Shown here in pieces: positions 8,964 to 18,150 of a stretch of DNA of 64,000 nt. How positions within the stretch are numbered: the stretch's first letter is position 1; the number at the start of each line of letters is the position of its first letter. The translations under genes were made by a program, and so were the position numbers. The notes under the pieces were generated by a model. That model was not told the origin of the DNA, did not search any database, and saw nothing but the letters and a program-made list of their open reading frames with translations. This DNA is from Mycolicibacterium peregrinum (GTDB taxonomy: Bacteria; Actinomycetota; Actinomycetes; Mycobacteriales; Mycobacteriaceae), in assembly GCF_001665785.1 (NCBI RefSeq), contig NZ_LZSO01000028.1:1-64000 (forward strand). The letters run 5' to 3'.

Positions 8964-9028
8964 ACTCCACCTCCGTCGCGATATCACTGGAAACAGCCTG
9001 CTGCGACAACGCGCGGACCCCAAAGACA

Positions 9029-9065
9029 AACCCGCCGGGTGTGTACAGGACACACCCGGCGGGTT
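9029..9065 (-). terminator. Intrinsic-type terminator of rplM-rpsI
   Basis: A perfect 16-bp stem (9029-9044 pairing with 9050-9065) with a 5-base loop lies 23 bp past the rpsI stop. On the minus strand it is followed by TTTGTCTTT. It separates rpsI from the GMC gene. Confidence 0.85.
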
Positions 9066-9087
9066 CGTTCGGCCGTAAGGCGGCAGA

Positions 9088-9557
<470 letters not shown>

Positions 9558-9561
<4 letters not shown>

Positions 9562-10001
9562 TGGGCCACCTGCTTGATCTCGTACGGAACCGGCTGCTGC
9601 GCGGCGTGCGGATGATCCGGGCCGGCATAGACCTTGAGCTTCTTCTGGATCTGCCGACCGAGCTTGGTGTGCGGCAGCATGCCGATGATCGCGTTCTCGA
9701 CGACGCGGGTCGGGTGCTTCTGCAGCAGGTCACCGATGGTGCGCTTGCGCAGACCGCCCGGGTAACCCGAGTGGCTGTAAGCGAACTTGTTGGTGAGCTT
9801 GTTGCCGCTGACGGCAATCTTCTCGGCGTTGATGACGATGACGAAGTCGCCACCATCGACATTCGGCGTGAATGTCGGCTTGTGCTTGCCGCGGAGCAGC
9901 TTGGCTGCTTCGACGGCGAGCCGGCCGAGCACCACGTCTTGGGCGTCGATGACATACCACTGACGCGTGGTGTCACCCGCCTTCGGCGTGTACGTAGGCA
10001 C
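9558..10001 (-). CDS. rplM: 50S ribosomal protein L13 (uL13)
   Basis: 147 aa, full length: [20 protein letters not shown] at the N-terminus and the family core ending in [22 protein letters not shown]. It binds 23S rRNA early in large-subunit assembly. It is the first gene of the rplM-rpsI pair. In M. tuberculosis esxT lies immediately upstream, whereas here a metabolic block of about 16 kb intervenes, so a promoter is expected within 10002-10166. Confidence 0.98.
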
Positions 10002-10166
10002 AGCGCTTACCTCTTCTTCTCGGGTTAGGTGCCGGTCAGGTGAGTGCGCTATGTGGTCCCGGCGACCGACATTGACCCGGGATCCGCTCGCCCATCAGGG
10101 CAGCACACACCAACGGAGCAGCTTACCGGTGGGTGTCCTCGCAGGTCAAAACGCGGCTTCCCAGCT

Positions 10167-10223
10167 CGAACGTGGGCTTGCGAGCGAGTTCTCCGAGAAA
10201 TCTCGCACACAAGCCAACACTCG
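10167..10223 (-). terminator. Terminator-like inverted repeat downstream of the HAD lipoprotein gene
   Basis: Arms 10167-10188 and 10201-10223 pair imperfectly (17 of 22 positions by eye) around a GGCTTG core, starting 4 bases beyond the stop at 10227. The arms resemble those of the hairpin at 21658-21714, suggesting one repeated terminator family. The rest of 10002-10166 shows no gene and should hold the rplM promoter. Confidence 0.5.
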
Positions 10224-10226
10224 GGC

Positions 10227-11513
10227 CTAGGAGACCGAGTCCTGCTGGTCGGGCACCACGCTGCCATCCGGACGGTGCAGCGGGGCGTCCTTGCCGCTGG
10301 GCTCGATGTAGCCCTCCGTCGTGCATTCGTACGGATCGGCCTGCTTCTTCTTCGGATCGATGAACATCGGATTGACCAGCCAGCGACCGTCGGAGTTGTC
10401 GTAGGCCGTGCACATCAACTCGGTCTTGTTGCGGTTGAGCACCAGGCGCAGCGCGGTGGCGTCGGTGAGGAACGTGACATCGGTGTCGGAGTCCCCGGCG
10501 CCGAAGGCCGCGCGCTTCGCCTCGGGCTGCTGCTCGAACGCGGCAGGCCCTTTGACGCCGAAGACGTCTTCGTTGACCCGGCACCGCTTGCCCTCGATGT
10601 AAGGGATGGCGGTCTCGCCGCCACACGGCACCAGCCTCGACGTCAGGACGTCACCGTCGCGCTCGGTCCGCACTCCCATCACCTTGTCCGGGGTGAAACC
10701 GAGATCAGCCGCCCACACGCGCACCACCGGCTCGGCCGACGCGGAGATGATCCGAACATCGAAACCGTTGGCCCGCAAGGTTTCCACCAGATCGCGCATC
10801 TGCGGGTAGTAGCGAACCCAACCGGTCTCGTCACCGCTGCCGACCTTCTGCTCGGTGCCCTCGGGCGCGTCGAGGTTCTCTTTGCGTGCCGCCTCGGCGA
10901 AACCGGTCAGCTCGGATTCGGACCAGCCGGCCAGCATCTGCGCGGCCCAGGCATACGAGGGCTCGAACCGGCGGGCGTTGAACCCGGCGAACGCCTGCTC
11001 GTCGGCACGTGTCTCACCGTCGGTGTAGACCGACAGCAGTTCGTCGGCGCAGCCCAGATCGGTGTTCGTCGGCATCGGCTGGCCCGGAGCGGTTGCGGCG
11101 CACGCCTTTCCGAGCGCAGCCGTGGCCTGCGGAGTGAGGTACGGGCTCGTCGTCGACCAGTCGCCGCCTGCGGGCGCCCGCAGCTTGCCGTTGCGCACCA
11201 TCCAGAAGAACGTCGCATCCCCGATGTCGTTCTTGACCACCGTGTTGTCCCAGTCGAACAACGCCAGCGGGGCGCCGCCGGCCACCGAGCCGTCCGCCCC
11301 GCAAGTGCCGAGTTCGGCGAGCATCGCATCGATCCGGTCCCGGTTGTCGCCGTACCAACCCGGGTTCTCCGCCAGGGTGCGGCAGTTCGCGGCGGGCGAC
11401 TCGGTAGCGGTTTGCGTGCCGGCCGACGGCTCCGCCGAATCGTTGCTTGCACCGCAGCCCGCGACGGCGACGGTCGTCGCGGCGAGCAGGGACAGGACGG
11501 CACGCACGGTCAT
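10227..11513 (-). CDS. Lipoprotein HAD-superfamily phosphatase (phosphorylcholine/phosphoethanolamine phosphatase-like)
   Basis: 428 aa. A signal peptide with lipobox VAGC puts the lipidated Cys at residue 20, so the enzyme should face outside the membrane. HAD motif I is FDWDNTV (Asp87 nucleophile, Asp89 acid/base), motif II lies in DVRIISASAEP and motif IV is GAGDSDTDVTF. The DxDNT motif and exported form recall PchP phosphorylcholine phosphatase of Pseudomonas. The gene starts 13 bp after eutC as the last gene of the permease-eutB-eutC run, so release of ethanolamine from phosphoethanolamine outside the cell is a reasonable inferred role. Substrate is not proven by sequence. Confidence 0.75.
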   Translation of the reverse strand: MTVRAVLSLLAATTVAVAGCGASNDSAEPSAGTQTATESPAANCRTLAENPGWYGDNRDRIDAMLAELGTCGADGSVAGGAPLALFDWDNTVVKNDIGDATFFWMVRNGKLRAPAGGDWSTTSPYLTPQATAALGKACAATAPGQPMPTNTDLGCADELLSVYTDGETRADEQAFAGFNARRFEPSYAWAAQMLAGWSESELTGFAEAARKENLDAPEGTEQKVGSGDETGWVRYYPQMRDLVETLRANGFDVRIISASAEPVVRVWAADLGFTPDKVMGVRTERDGDVLTSRLVPCGGETAIPYIEGKRCRVNEDVFGVKGPAAFEQQPEAKRAAFGAGDSDTDVTFLTDATALRLVLNRNKTELMCTAYDNSDGRWLVNPMFIDPKKKQADPYECTTEGYIEPSGKDAPLHRPDGSVVPDQQDSVS

Positions 11514-11526
11514 TGAGACTCCTGAT

Positions 11527-12300
11527 TCAGTTGAGCGGGGTCATGCTGGTCGGGTCGAGCGTGGCGGTTCGTGAGGTGTCCTTCAGGTCGACGCCGGAGC
11601 GGCCCAGTGCCAGCGCGCCGTCGACCAGGCCTGCCGCCACCCGCGCGGCTTCCGTGTATCCCAGGCCGTCGGGTGGGTGGATGTTGGAGATGCAGTTGCG
11701 GTCGGCATCGGTGCGGCCGGGCATCGGCAGGTGGGTCAGGTAGACGCCGAGACTGTCCACGACACTCAGGCCCGGCCGTTCTCCGACGATGACGAGCACC
11801 GTCCGCATGCGGGCCTGAGCGGCGATGTGGTCGCCGAGTGCGACGCGGGCCTGCGTCGCGATCACCGGCGGGGCCAGGGTGTACCGGTCCTTCAATTGGG
11901 CCACCAGAGCGCCCAGCAGCTCGGCGCCATGACGATCCAGTGCCGTCGGCGACAAACCGTCGGCCAGCACGAAGCCGATATCCGCCGGGGTTTCGGGCAC
12001 CTCCATGCCGACTGCGGGCGCCCGGCCCAGATCGGGACGGCGAAGGTACTCGTCGCGCGAGGTGGCTTGACTGGTCACCACGGTCGGCTCACCGATACCC
12101 ACCTCGAGGACAGCTTGCCTGAGCCGATCCAAGTCCAGCGGCACGTGCACGGCGTCGCGCGCCGCGGCGTGGGCGGCGGCCAGTTCGAGCACCCGGCGCG
12201 TCGGCAACGCGTTGCCGGCCCGGCCCAGCCCGATCCTGGCCTGCGTGGTTTTACGCAGCTCATCCCAGAACTCTTGAACCGCAACCTCGTTCGGACTCAT
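11527..12300 (-). CDS. eutC: Ethanolamine ammonia-lyase small subunit
   Basis: 257 aa. With EutB it forms the adenosylcobalamin-dependent lyase that converts ethanolamine to acetaldehyde and ammonia. Family-typical segments include RIGLGRAGNALPTRRVLELAAAHAAARDAV near the N-terminus and the cobalamin-side block VIVGERPGLSVVDSLGVYLT, followed by NCISNIHPPDGL. The start MSPNEVAV overlaps the eutB stop (ATGA), implying coupled translation. It is slightly shorter than enteric EutC, which carries an N-terminal microcompartment-targeting extension; that extension is absent here. Confidence 0.95.
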   Translation of the reverse strand: MSPNEVAVQEFWDELRKTTQARIGLGRAGNALPTRRVLELAAAHAAARDAVHVPLDLDRLRQAVLEVGIGEPTVVTSQATSRDEYLRRPDLGRAPAVGMEVPETPADIGFVLADGLSPTALDRHGAELLGALVAQLKDRYTLAPPVIATQARVALGDHIAAQARMRTVLVIVGERPGLSVVDSLGVYLTHLPMPGRTDADRNCISNIHPPDGLGYTEAARVAAGLVDGALALGRSGVDLKDTSRTATLDPTSMTPLN

Positions 12301-13712
12301 CGCACCTCCCCCGAAGTCAACGACCGTAGCGCCGAACGCTCCAGGTCGAACGGGGTCAGCTTCCCGGAGTCGTCGACCATGCCGACGCTGCGCAGCCACG
12401 CCTCGAACTCCCGGGCCGGTCGCAGGCCCAGCGTGCGCCGCGTGGTCAGCACGTCGTGGAACGACAAGCTCTGATAGCCCAACATGACGTCGTCGGCGCC
12501 GGGCACGGTGATGACGAACGCCACTCCCGCGGCGGCCAGCAACGTCAGCAGGGTGTCCATGTCGTTCTGGTCGGCCTCGGCGTGGTTGGTGTAGCAGACG
12601 TCCACCCCCATCGGCAGGCCGAGCAGCTTGCCGCAGAAGTGGTCTTCCAGGCCGGCCCGGATGATCTGCCTGCCGTCATACAGGTACTCCGGCCCGATGA
12701 AGCCGACGACCGTGTTGACCAGCAGCGGCTGCAGGTCGCGGGCCACCGCGTAGGCGCGGGCCTCCAGCGTCTGCTGGTCGACGGCCTTGCCGCCGACGCC
12801 CAGGTGCGTGCCCGAGCTCAGTACCGAGCCCTGCCCGGTCTCCAGGTACATGACGTTGTCTCCGACAGTGCCGCGCCTCAGGCTGCGGGCGGCCGCGTTG
12901 CCTTCTCGCAACAGCTGCAGGTTCACCCCGAACGCGGAGTTGGCGCCCTCCGTGCCGGCGATCGACTGGAACATCAGGTCCACCGGCACACCGGCCTCGA
13001 TCAGGCCGATCGTGGTGGTGACATGCGAGAGCACACAGGACTGGGCCGGAATGTCGTAGCGGGTGCGGATCGAGTCGAGCAGATACAGCAGATCGGCGGT
13101 GGCCTGCGGCGAGTCGGTCGCCGGGTTGATCCCGATCACCGCGTCGCCGCAGCCCAGCAGCAGCCCGTCGAGCACCGCCGCGGCGATGCCACGGGGATCG
13201 TCCGTCGGATGGTTGGGCTGCAGCCGGGTGGCCAGGGTGCCGCGGGCGCCGACGGTGGTCCGGAACGCCGCGGTCACCTCCGCGGCGGCCGATACCGCGA
13301 TCAGATCCTGGTTGCGCATGATCTTGCTGACCGCCGCAACCATTTCCGGGGTCAGCCCCGGTGCGACGGCGGCCAGCCGGTCCGCGCTGTGATCATGGGC
13401 CGCGGTGTCCATCAGCCAGTCCCGCAGCCCGCCGACGGTCAGATGCGAGATCTCCGAAAAGGCTTGCCGGTCATGGCTGTCCATGATCAGCCGGGTGACC
13501 TCGTCGGTGTCGTACGGGACCAGTTCCTCGTTGAGGAAGGTGTCCAGCGGCAGGTCCGCGAGCACCCAGGCGGCCGCGGCGCGTTCACCGTCGTGCTCGG
13601 CCGCGCAGCCGGCGAGTTGATCGCCGGAGCGCAGCGGGGTGGCCTTGGCCATCACCTCGACCAGACCGTCGAAGCCGTAGGTCACCCCCGAAACCTGCTG
13701 GTGATACTTCAT
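12297..13712 (-). CDS. eutB: Ethanolamine ammonia-lyase large subunit
   Basis: 471 aa, full length for EutB, the TIM-barrel catalytic subunit that binds ethanolamine and the adenosyl group. Recognisable blocks include SKIMRNQDLIAVSAAAEV, RLQPNHPTDDP, GCGDAVIGINPATDS and MGVDVCYTNHAEADQNDMD. MKYHQQVSG at 13712 is the start and overlaps the permease stop by ATGA; EutC follows with another ATGA overlap. No eutA reactivase gene is present, although a diol-dehydratase reactivase lies in the next operon. Confidence 0.96.
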   Translation of the reverse strand: MKYHQQVSGVTYGFDGLVEVMAKATPLRSGDQLAGCAAEHDGERAAAAWVLADLPLDTFLNEELVPYDTDEVTRLIMDSHDRQAFSEISHLTVGGLRDWLMDTAAHDHSADRLAAVAPGLTPEMVAAVSKIMRNQDLIAVSAAAEVTAAFRTTVGARGTLATRLQPNHPTDDPRGIAAAVLDGLLLGCGDAVIGINPATDSPQATADLLYLLDSIRTRYDIPAQSCVLSHVTTTIGLIEAGVPVDLMFQSIAGTEGANSAFGVNLQLLREGNAAARSLRRGTVGDNVMYLETGQGSVLSSGTHLGVGGKAVDQQTLEARAYAVARDLQPLLVNTVVGFIGPEYLYDGRQIIRAGLEDHFCGKLLGLPMGVDVCYTNHAEADQNDMDTLLTLLAAAGVAFVITVPGADDVMLGYQSLSFHDVLTTRRTLGLRPAREFEAWLRSVGMVDDSGKLTPFDLERSALRSLTSGEVR

Positions 13713-15124
13713 TTCAGGGCACTCTCCGCTTCCGCGAGCATCGCGAACTCCTCGTCGGGCGAGTTGGCGACCAGACGATGGCGGCTGTAGAGCGCGAAGT
13801 AGAGCATGAACGCGCAGAACACAGCCAGACACAGGCCCGCGGCCACGGGGCTGACCACGAAGGTCGCGATGAGCGCAACGATCGCGACGACGAGGGCGAA
13901 GCCGGTGGTGACGATGCCGCCCGGGGTGCGGTACGGCCGCTTCATCTCCGGCTCACGCACCCGCAGCACGATGTGGCTGATCATCATCAGCACATAGCTC
14001 AGCGCCGCGCCGAACACCGCCATGTTCAGGATCAGATCACCGTGACCGGTCAGCGACAACAGGAAGCCGACGATGCCGGGGACGATCAGCGCGAGGGTGG
14101 GGGCCTTGCGCTTGTTGGTCACCGACAGCCTCGTGGGCAGGTAGCCGGCCCGCGACAGCGCGAAGGTCTGCCGCGAGTAGGCGTAGATGATCGAGAAGAA
14201 GCTCGCGATCAGCCCGAACAGGCCGATGTAGTTGACCGCCTTGGCGGCGAACCCGGTACCACCGAGGGCCTGCACCAGCGGATCGTCCACCGTCGACATC
14301 GCGTCGGCACCGCCGGCACCGGCCGTCAGGAACAGCACGGTGACGCAGGTGATGATCAGCACCGTCATCGCGGCGATGATGCCGCGCGGCACGTTGCGCT
14401 CGGGATTGGCGGTCTCCTCCGCGGCCAACGGGACGCCCTCGACGGCCAGGAAGAACCAGATGGCGAACGGGATCGCCGCCCAGATGCCGAGGTAACCGTG
14501 CGGCAGGAAGCTCGACGCGCCCACCGCGGCGGCGTCGGGAGCGATGTCGGTCAGGTTGGCGACGTCGAAGTGGCCGATGGCGCTCACGGCGAAGATGACC
14601 AGGCCCAGCAGCGCGATTGCGGTGATGACGAACATCAGCCGCAAAGCCTCACCGACACCGGCCAGGTGAATGCCGATGAAGATGACGAACGCCGCCAGGT
14701 ACACCCACCAGCCCTTGTGAATGCCGAACAGCCCGAGCGATTCGACATAGCCGCCGATGAAGGTGGCGATGGCCGCGGGGGCAATCGAGTATTCGATCAG
14801 GATCGCGGTACCGGTGGCGAAGCCGCCCCACGGGCCGAGCGCACGGCGGGCGAACGTGTAACCGCCGCCGGCTGCCGGCAGCGCCGAGGACAGCTCGGCC
14901 AGACCCAGGACCATGCAAAAGTACATTGCGGCGATGACCACCACGGCGATCAGCAGACCACCGAAGCCCCCGTGGGCGAGGCCGAAGTTCCAGCCCGAGA
15001 AATCGCCGGACACCACATAACTGACGCCCAGGCCGGCCAACAGCAGCCACCCCGCGCTTCCGGATTTGAGCTGACGTTTCTGTAGATAGTCAGCGCTCTC
15101 CAGGTGTTCTTCCACACCCGCCAT
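13709..15124 (-). CDS. eat: Ethanolamine permease (APC superfamily)
   Basis: 471 aa, about 12 membrane segments. The first begins at LLLAGLGVSYVVSGDFSGWN, which is characteristic of the Eat ethanolamine permease group. The motif PLAAEETANPERNVPRGI lies between central helices and the C-terminal tail is cytosolic and acidic. ATG 15124 was chosen because AAGGAG lies 7 bases upstream; five extra upstream codons are open. It is the first gene of the eat-eutB-eutC-phosphatase operon and should import ethanolamine for EutBC. Confidence 0.9.
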   Translation of the reverse strand: MAGVEEHLESADYLQKRQLKSGSAGWLLLAGLGVSYVVSGDFSGWNFGLAHGGFGGLLIAVVVIAAMYFCMVLGLAELSSALPAAGGGYTFARRALGPWGGFATGTAILIEYSIAPAAIATFIGGYVESLGLFGIHKGWWVYLAAFVIFIGIHLAGVGEALRLMFVITAIALLGLVIFAVSAIGHFDVANLTDIAPDAAAVGASSFLPHGYLGIWAAIPFAIWFFLAVEGVPLAAEETANPERNVPRGIIAAMTVLIITCVTVLFLTAGAGGADAMSTVDDPLVQALGGTGFAAKAVNYIGLFGLIASFFSIIYAYSRQTFALSRAGYLPTRLSVTNKRKAPTLALIVPGIVGFLLSLTGHGDLILNMAVFGAALSYVLMMISHIVLRVREPEMKRPYRTPGGIVTTGFALVVAIVALIATFVVSPVAAGLCLAVFCAFMLYFALYSRHRLVANSPDEEFAMLAEAESALK

Positions 15125-15344
15125 GTCAAACTCCTTCATTTACAACGTTGCGTATGTCTCGTATGTGATGCCGTCAGCTGATGACGGTCTTCGTAGGCGG
15201 TGGCCCACCTTTACCCCGGCAACACCGCCGGTCCGACGCCGGATCTCCGACGGGTTCACCTTCCAAAGGTATGAAAATCAACCTTTAATGGAAGATTATT
15301 ACCCCACTCCGCGGCGGTGTCTACCCCAACGGCCAGTTTCGTTG
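15125..15344. promoter_or_regulatory. Intergenic region with probable ethanolamine-operon promoter
   Basis: 220 bp without a gene between the PduH-like stop and the permease start. It contains GTATGT repeated twice with a 3-base gap (about 15152-15166) and a small hairpin CCGTCA/TGACGG at 15171-15187. A promoter for the permease operon must lie here or upstream. No cobalamin riboswitch fold was recognised. Confidence 0.4.
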
Positions 15345-15701
15345 TCAATTGTCGGGTTTGAGCGGAACACCGACCACGATCCGGGCCGCGTTGTGCCCGA
15401 GCCCCCGGACAACCGACGGTCGCGATCCTGCACCAGACATCAACTCCGGCAACGGATCTGACAGTTTGGCATGTCGCACGCACACTTCACCTCCAGGGCC
15501 GACGCCCACCCCGACGTGCAGCAGCGACCTGAGCGCCGCGCGGCGCGCAAGTTCCGTCGCAGGCACCTCGGCGCCACCCGGAACCAACAGGTACGGAACG
15601 CCTTCTTCCTCGATGCCCGCGAGCACGTCGCGTTCGACATCCCGGCTACCCGAACTCAACACCACGATCGCCGGACGATCAGGTTGACCACCGCTATGCA
15701 C
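15345..15701 (-). CDS. pduH: Diol/glycerol dehydratase reactivase small subunit (PduH/DdrB-like)
   Basis: 118 aa from a GTG that overlaps the stop of the preceding reactivase large subunit (GTGCATAG). The sequence has the family pattern: PAIVVLSSG strand, then DVLAGIEEEGVPYLLV, ARRAALRSLLHVGVGV and a terminal VRGLGHNAARIVVGVPLK. It partners PduG to exchange damaged cobalamin from the dehydratase. A longer frame is open upstream but is out of register with family similarity. Confidence 0.85.
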   Translation of the reverse strand: MHSGGQPDRPAIVVLSSGSRDVERDVLAGIEEEGVPYLLVPGGAEVPATELARRAALRSLLHVGVGVGPGGEVCVRHAKLSDPLPELMSGAGSRPSVVRGLGHNAARIVVGVPLKPDN

Positions 15702-17553
15702 TGAGACCCGCTCCGACCAGCCGAGCGTGCGACGCCACCAGACCGGTGGCCACAGCGTTCCGCGGCCCTTCCGACCCACGCACATTGCCTGTGCCGCAGA
15801 CGATTCCGAACGGAGCAAGGGCATCCGCGATGAGTTCGGGGATCTCGAAGTCCAGCGCACACCCACCGAGCAGCACCACAAACCCGATCTGACGCAGGTC
15901 ACCCCCGGGCGCGACCGCCCGCAGCGCGCGCAACGCATTGACCACGAAGACCCGCTCCTTGGCCGCGCGGCGCACCAGCCTGACCCGGTCCATGGAATGC
16001 CGGGTGGGGATCGCATTCATGCCGTATTCAGCCAGCGTGACCACTCGCGCGAACGACGCAGCGGGCAGCGGCTTCTCGAAGAACATCACGGTGCCGTTCT
16101 CCAGCCGGACATGAAAGAAGCTCTCCGCCTTGCCCAACGGTGATCGTTTGATGTCCTCGGCCAGTTCCAGGTTGTCGAGACCGAGCTCGGCGTCGATCAG
16201 CTTGGTGACCAGATCGCCTGCACCGGCCAGATGCACGGTACTGATCTCGCCGTCCGCCGCCATCAATGCGGCATCGGTCGAGCCGCCACCCAGATCGAGC
16301 ACCACGAGCGGCTTGTCGGTGCCCGGCGTGGTCAGCGCACCCAGCGCCGCCATCTCGGCCTCGACACCGCCGACCATCACCTCGACACCGTCCGCCCCGG
16401 CGGCCCGCAACCGGGTCCGAACCTCGTCGGCGACCGCCCGCATTCCGCTCTCACGAGTCCGGACCATGGCCGCCAGCGCAACCGCGTTCTCCAGGGCCAC
16501 CTCACCGGCCACCCCGCCACGAACCTCCTGCGGCACAAAGGTATCCACCGCAAGCAGATCCTGGATGCGCACGTCGGTCAACGCATGCCCGGAAAGCTCG
16601 GCCATGCTGTGCCGGACGTTGGCGATCATGCCGCCGGTGTTGGTGCCGGCCTCCCCCGCCACATCCGCCAGTGGAGCGACCCGCTCCACCGCGCTCATGA
16701 TCTCCGGCGCACCGCGGGACACGTCGACGGTTGCCCGCTTGTGCACACCGGACAGCTCCAGCGATCCAGCCGGGATACAGCGATCGGCGACATCGCCTGC
16801 GGGAGTGCGCACCACGACCGCCGAGCGGTTGCCCGTCAGCGCCCGGGCCACCGGCGAGATCACCTTGGTGGCAGCGGCGTCCAGGTCGAAGATCGTCGCG
16901 AGCCCATAGGCATTGGACAGGGTACGGATCGAGTTGCCGGGCGCGGCCACCTCGACCGCGGCCAGCATGCCCAACGGCACCGCATCGATGCGGGATACCT
17001 CGTCGATCACCGGGACCACGGAGTCGAGCCGGTTGGCCACCAACACCGCATCGTCGTTGCCCAGGATCACCCCGCACACCGTCAGCCCTTGTGCCGCTGC
17101 CCCATTGATCCCGCGCGCCGCGTCCTCGAAGTCCACGTCCCTGGGCACCACCACGATCACTTCGGTGCCGGACGGCGTTTGGGCGAGTGCGTCGAACGCC
17201 ACGGTGACGCCCACGCCGAGCCCGCGACCGCCCGGGGTGCGCGGGTCATGGCCGATCATCGTCGACTCGGTGATGATGGTTTCGGTGATGGTTTCCATCG
17301 CCATGCCACTGATCACCGGCGTGGCCTCGTTCAGCAGGACGAGGTCCAGTTCGGCCAGTCGCACCGCGCTCGCCTCGAGCGCTCGAACCACAGCCTGGGC
17401 CACGCCGTCCACGTTTCGAGGCGTGCCCTTGACGCCCGTCGTCGCGGTCAGTGCCGCGCCGCGGAACCTGGTCGAGCCGTCAGTCGCGACGACCGCGGCA
17501 CTGGCCTCGGTCGTCGAGTTGCCGATGTCGACACCGACAACAGTCAACGCCAT
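15694..17553 (-). CDS. pduG: Diol/glycerol dehydratase reactivase ATP-binding large subunit (PduG/DdrA-like)
   Basis: 619 aa, the usual length for PduG. The actin-like ATPase fold starts VVGVDIGNSTTEAS and has the second phosphate-binding loop VVLDLGGGSTDAAL. The complex removes inactivated cobalamin from the dehydratase using ATP. ATG 17553 overlaps the medium-subunit stop as TGATG. It lies directly after the catalytic subunits, as expected for a dedicated reactivase, and may also serve ethanolamine ammonia-lyase, whose own EutA is missing; that last point is speculation. Confidence 0.93.
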   Translation of the reverse strand: MALTVVGVDIGNSTTEASAAVVATDGSTRFRGAALTATTGVKGTPRNVDGVAQAVVRALEASAVRLAELDLVLLNEATPVISGMAMETITETIITESTMIGHDPRTPGGRGLGVGVTVAFDALAQTPSGTEVIVVVPRDVDFEDAARGINGAAAQGLTVCGVILGNDDAVLVANRLDSVVPVIDEVSRIDAVPLGMLAAVEVAAPGNSIRTLSNAYGLATIFDLDAAATKVISPVARALTGNRSAVVVRTPAGDVADRCIPAGSLELSGVHKRATVDVSRGAPEIMSAVERVAPLADVAGEAGTNTGGMIANVRHSMAELSGHALTDVRIQDLLAVDTFVPQEVRGGVAGEVALENAVALAAMVRTRESGMRAVADEVRTRLRAAGADGVEVMVGGVEAEMAALGALTTPGTDKPLVVLDLGGGSTDAALMAADGEISTVHLAGAGDLVTKLIDAELGLDNLELAEDIKRSPLGKAESFFHVRLENGTVMFFEKPLPAASFARVVTLAEYGMNAIPTRHSMDRVRLVRRAAKERVFVVNALRALRAVAPGGDLRQIGFVVLLGGCALDFEIPELIADALAPFGIVCGTGNVRGSEGPRNAVATGLVASHARLVGAGLSA

Positions 17554-18149
17554 CAGGTACCCAGTGCCTCGGGGGTCAGCTCGCCGAACTCCGGCGTCAC
17601 CTCCACCGGGCGATCCTGCTTGCGGATCTGCTCGGTCTCCTTCAGGTGCAGCAGCGCCGCCTTGGCCTGCCAACGCGGCCGCGCCATCTGATCATTGAGT
17701 GTCGGGACAGGTTCGGGTGACTCGCCTTTGGCGTACTGGGCGGCGTTCGACCCGATGCGGCGATAGGTCTCCAACGTCATCAGCGGACTCTGCGGGAACA
17801 GTTCGAGGCTGGACAACCTCGGCAGGTCACGCTGATGGATCATCGATGTGCCGCGAGACAGGATGCCGATACCGATGCCCGACCCGCTGAGCCTGGCCGC
17901 CGCGTGTGCGACCACGGCGAGGTCGCTGCTGTGCCGGATCCGGATACACCGGGCGGTCACCTCCTGCTCCTCGATACCGGCCAGGATCTGGCGGATCACG
18001 TCGGCATGGGACAGGCCGACGATGGTCTGGCTGAAGAAGTCGGCGAACGCAGGCGAAATCGCCAGCACCACTTCATCAGAGCGCTTCCCGGGTTCTGCCG
18101 GCCGTTCTCCGGTGAAGCTCAGTGTCCGCTGCCCGGTCATTGCCGACAT
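17553..18149 (-). CDS. pduD: Diol/glycerol dehydratase medium subunit (PduD-like)
   Basis: 198 aa. The medium subunit binds cobalamin together with the large subunit. Family landmarks are the IVGLSHADVIRQILAGIEE helix, RLSGSGIGIGI and the C-terminal block LETYRRIGSNAAQYAKGESP with PVPTLNDQMARP. It lacks the longer N-terminal extension that targets enteric PduD to microcompartments. The start is one base after the large-subunit stop. Confidence 0.93.
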   Translation of the reverse strand: MSAMTGQRTLSFTGERPAEPGKRSDEVVLAISPAFADFFSQTIVGLSHADVIRQILAGIEEQEVTARCIRIRHSSDLAVVAHAAARLSGSGIGIGILSRGTSMIHQRDLPRLSSLELFPQSPLMTLETYRRIGSNAAQYAKGESPEPVPTLNDQMARPRWQAKAALLHLKETEQIRKQDRPVEVTPEFGELTPEALGT

Positions 18150-18150
18150 G

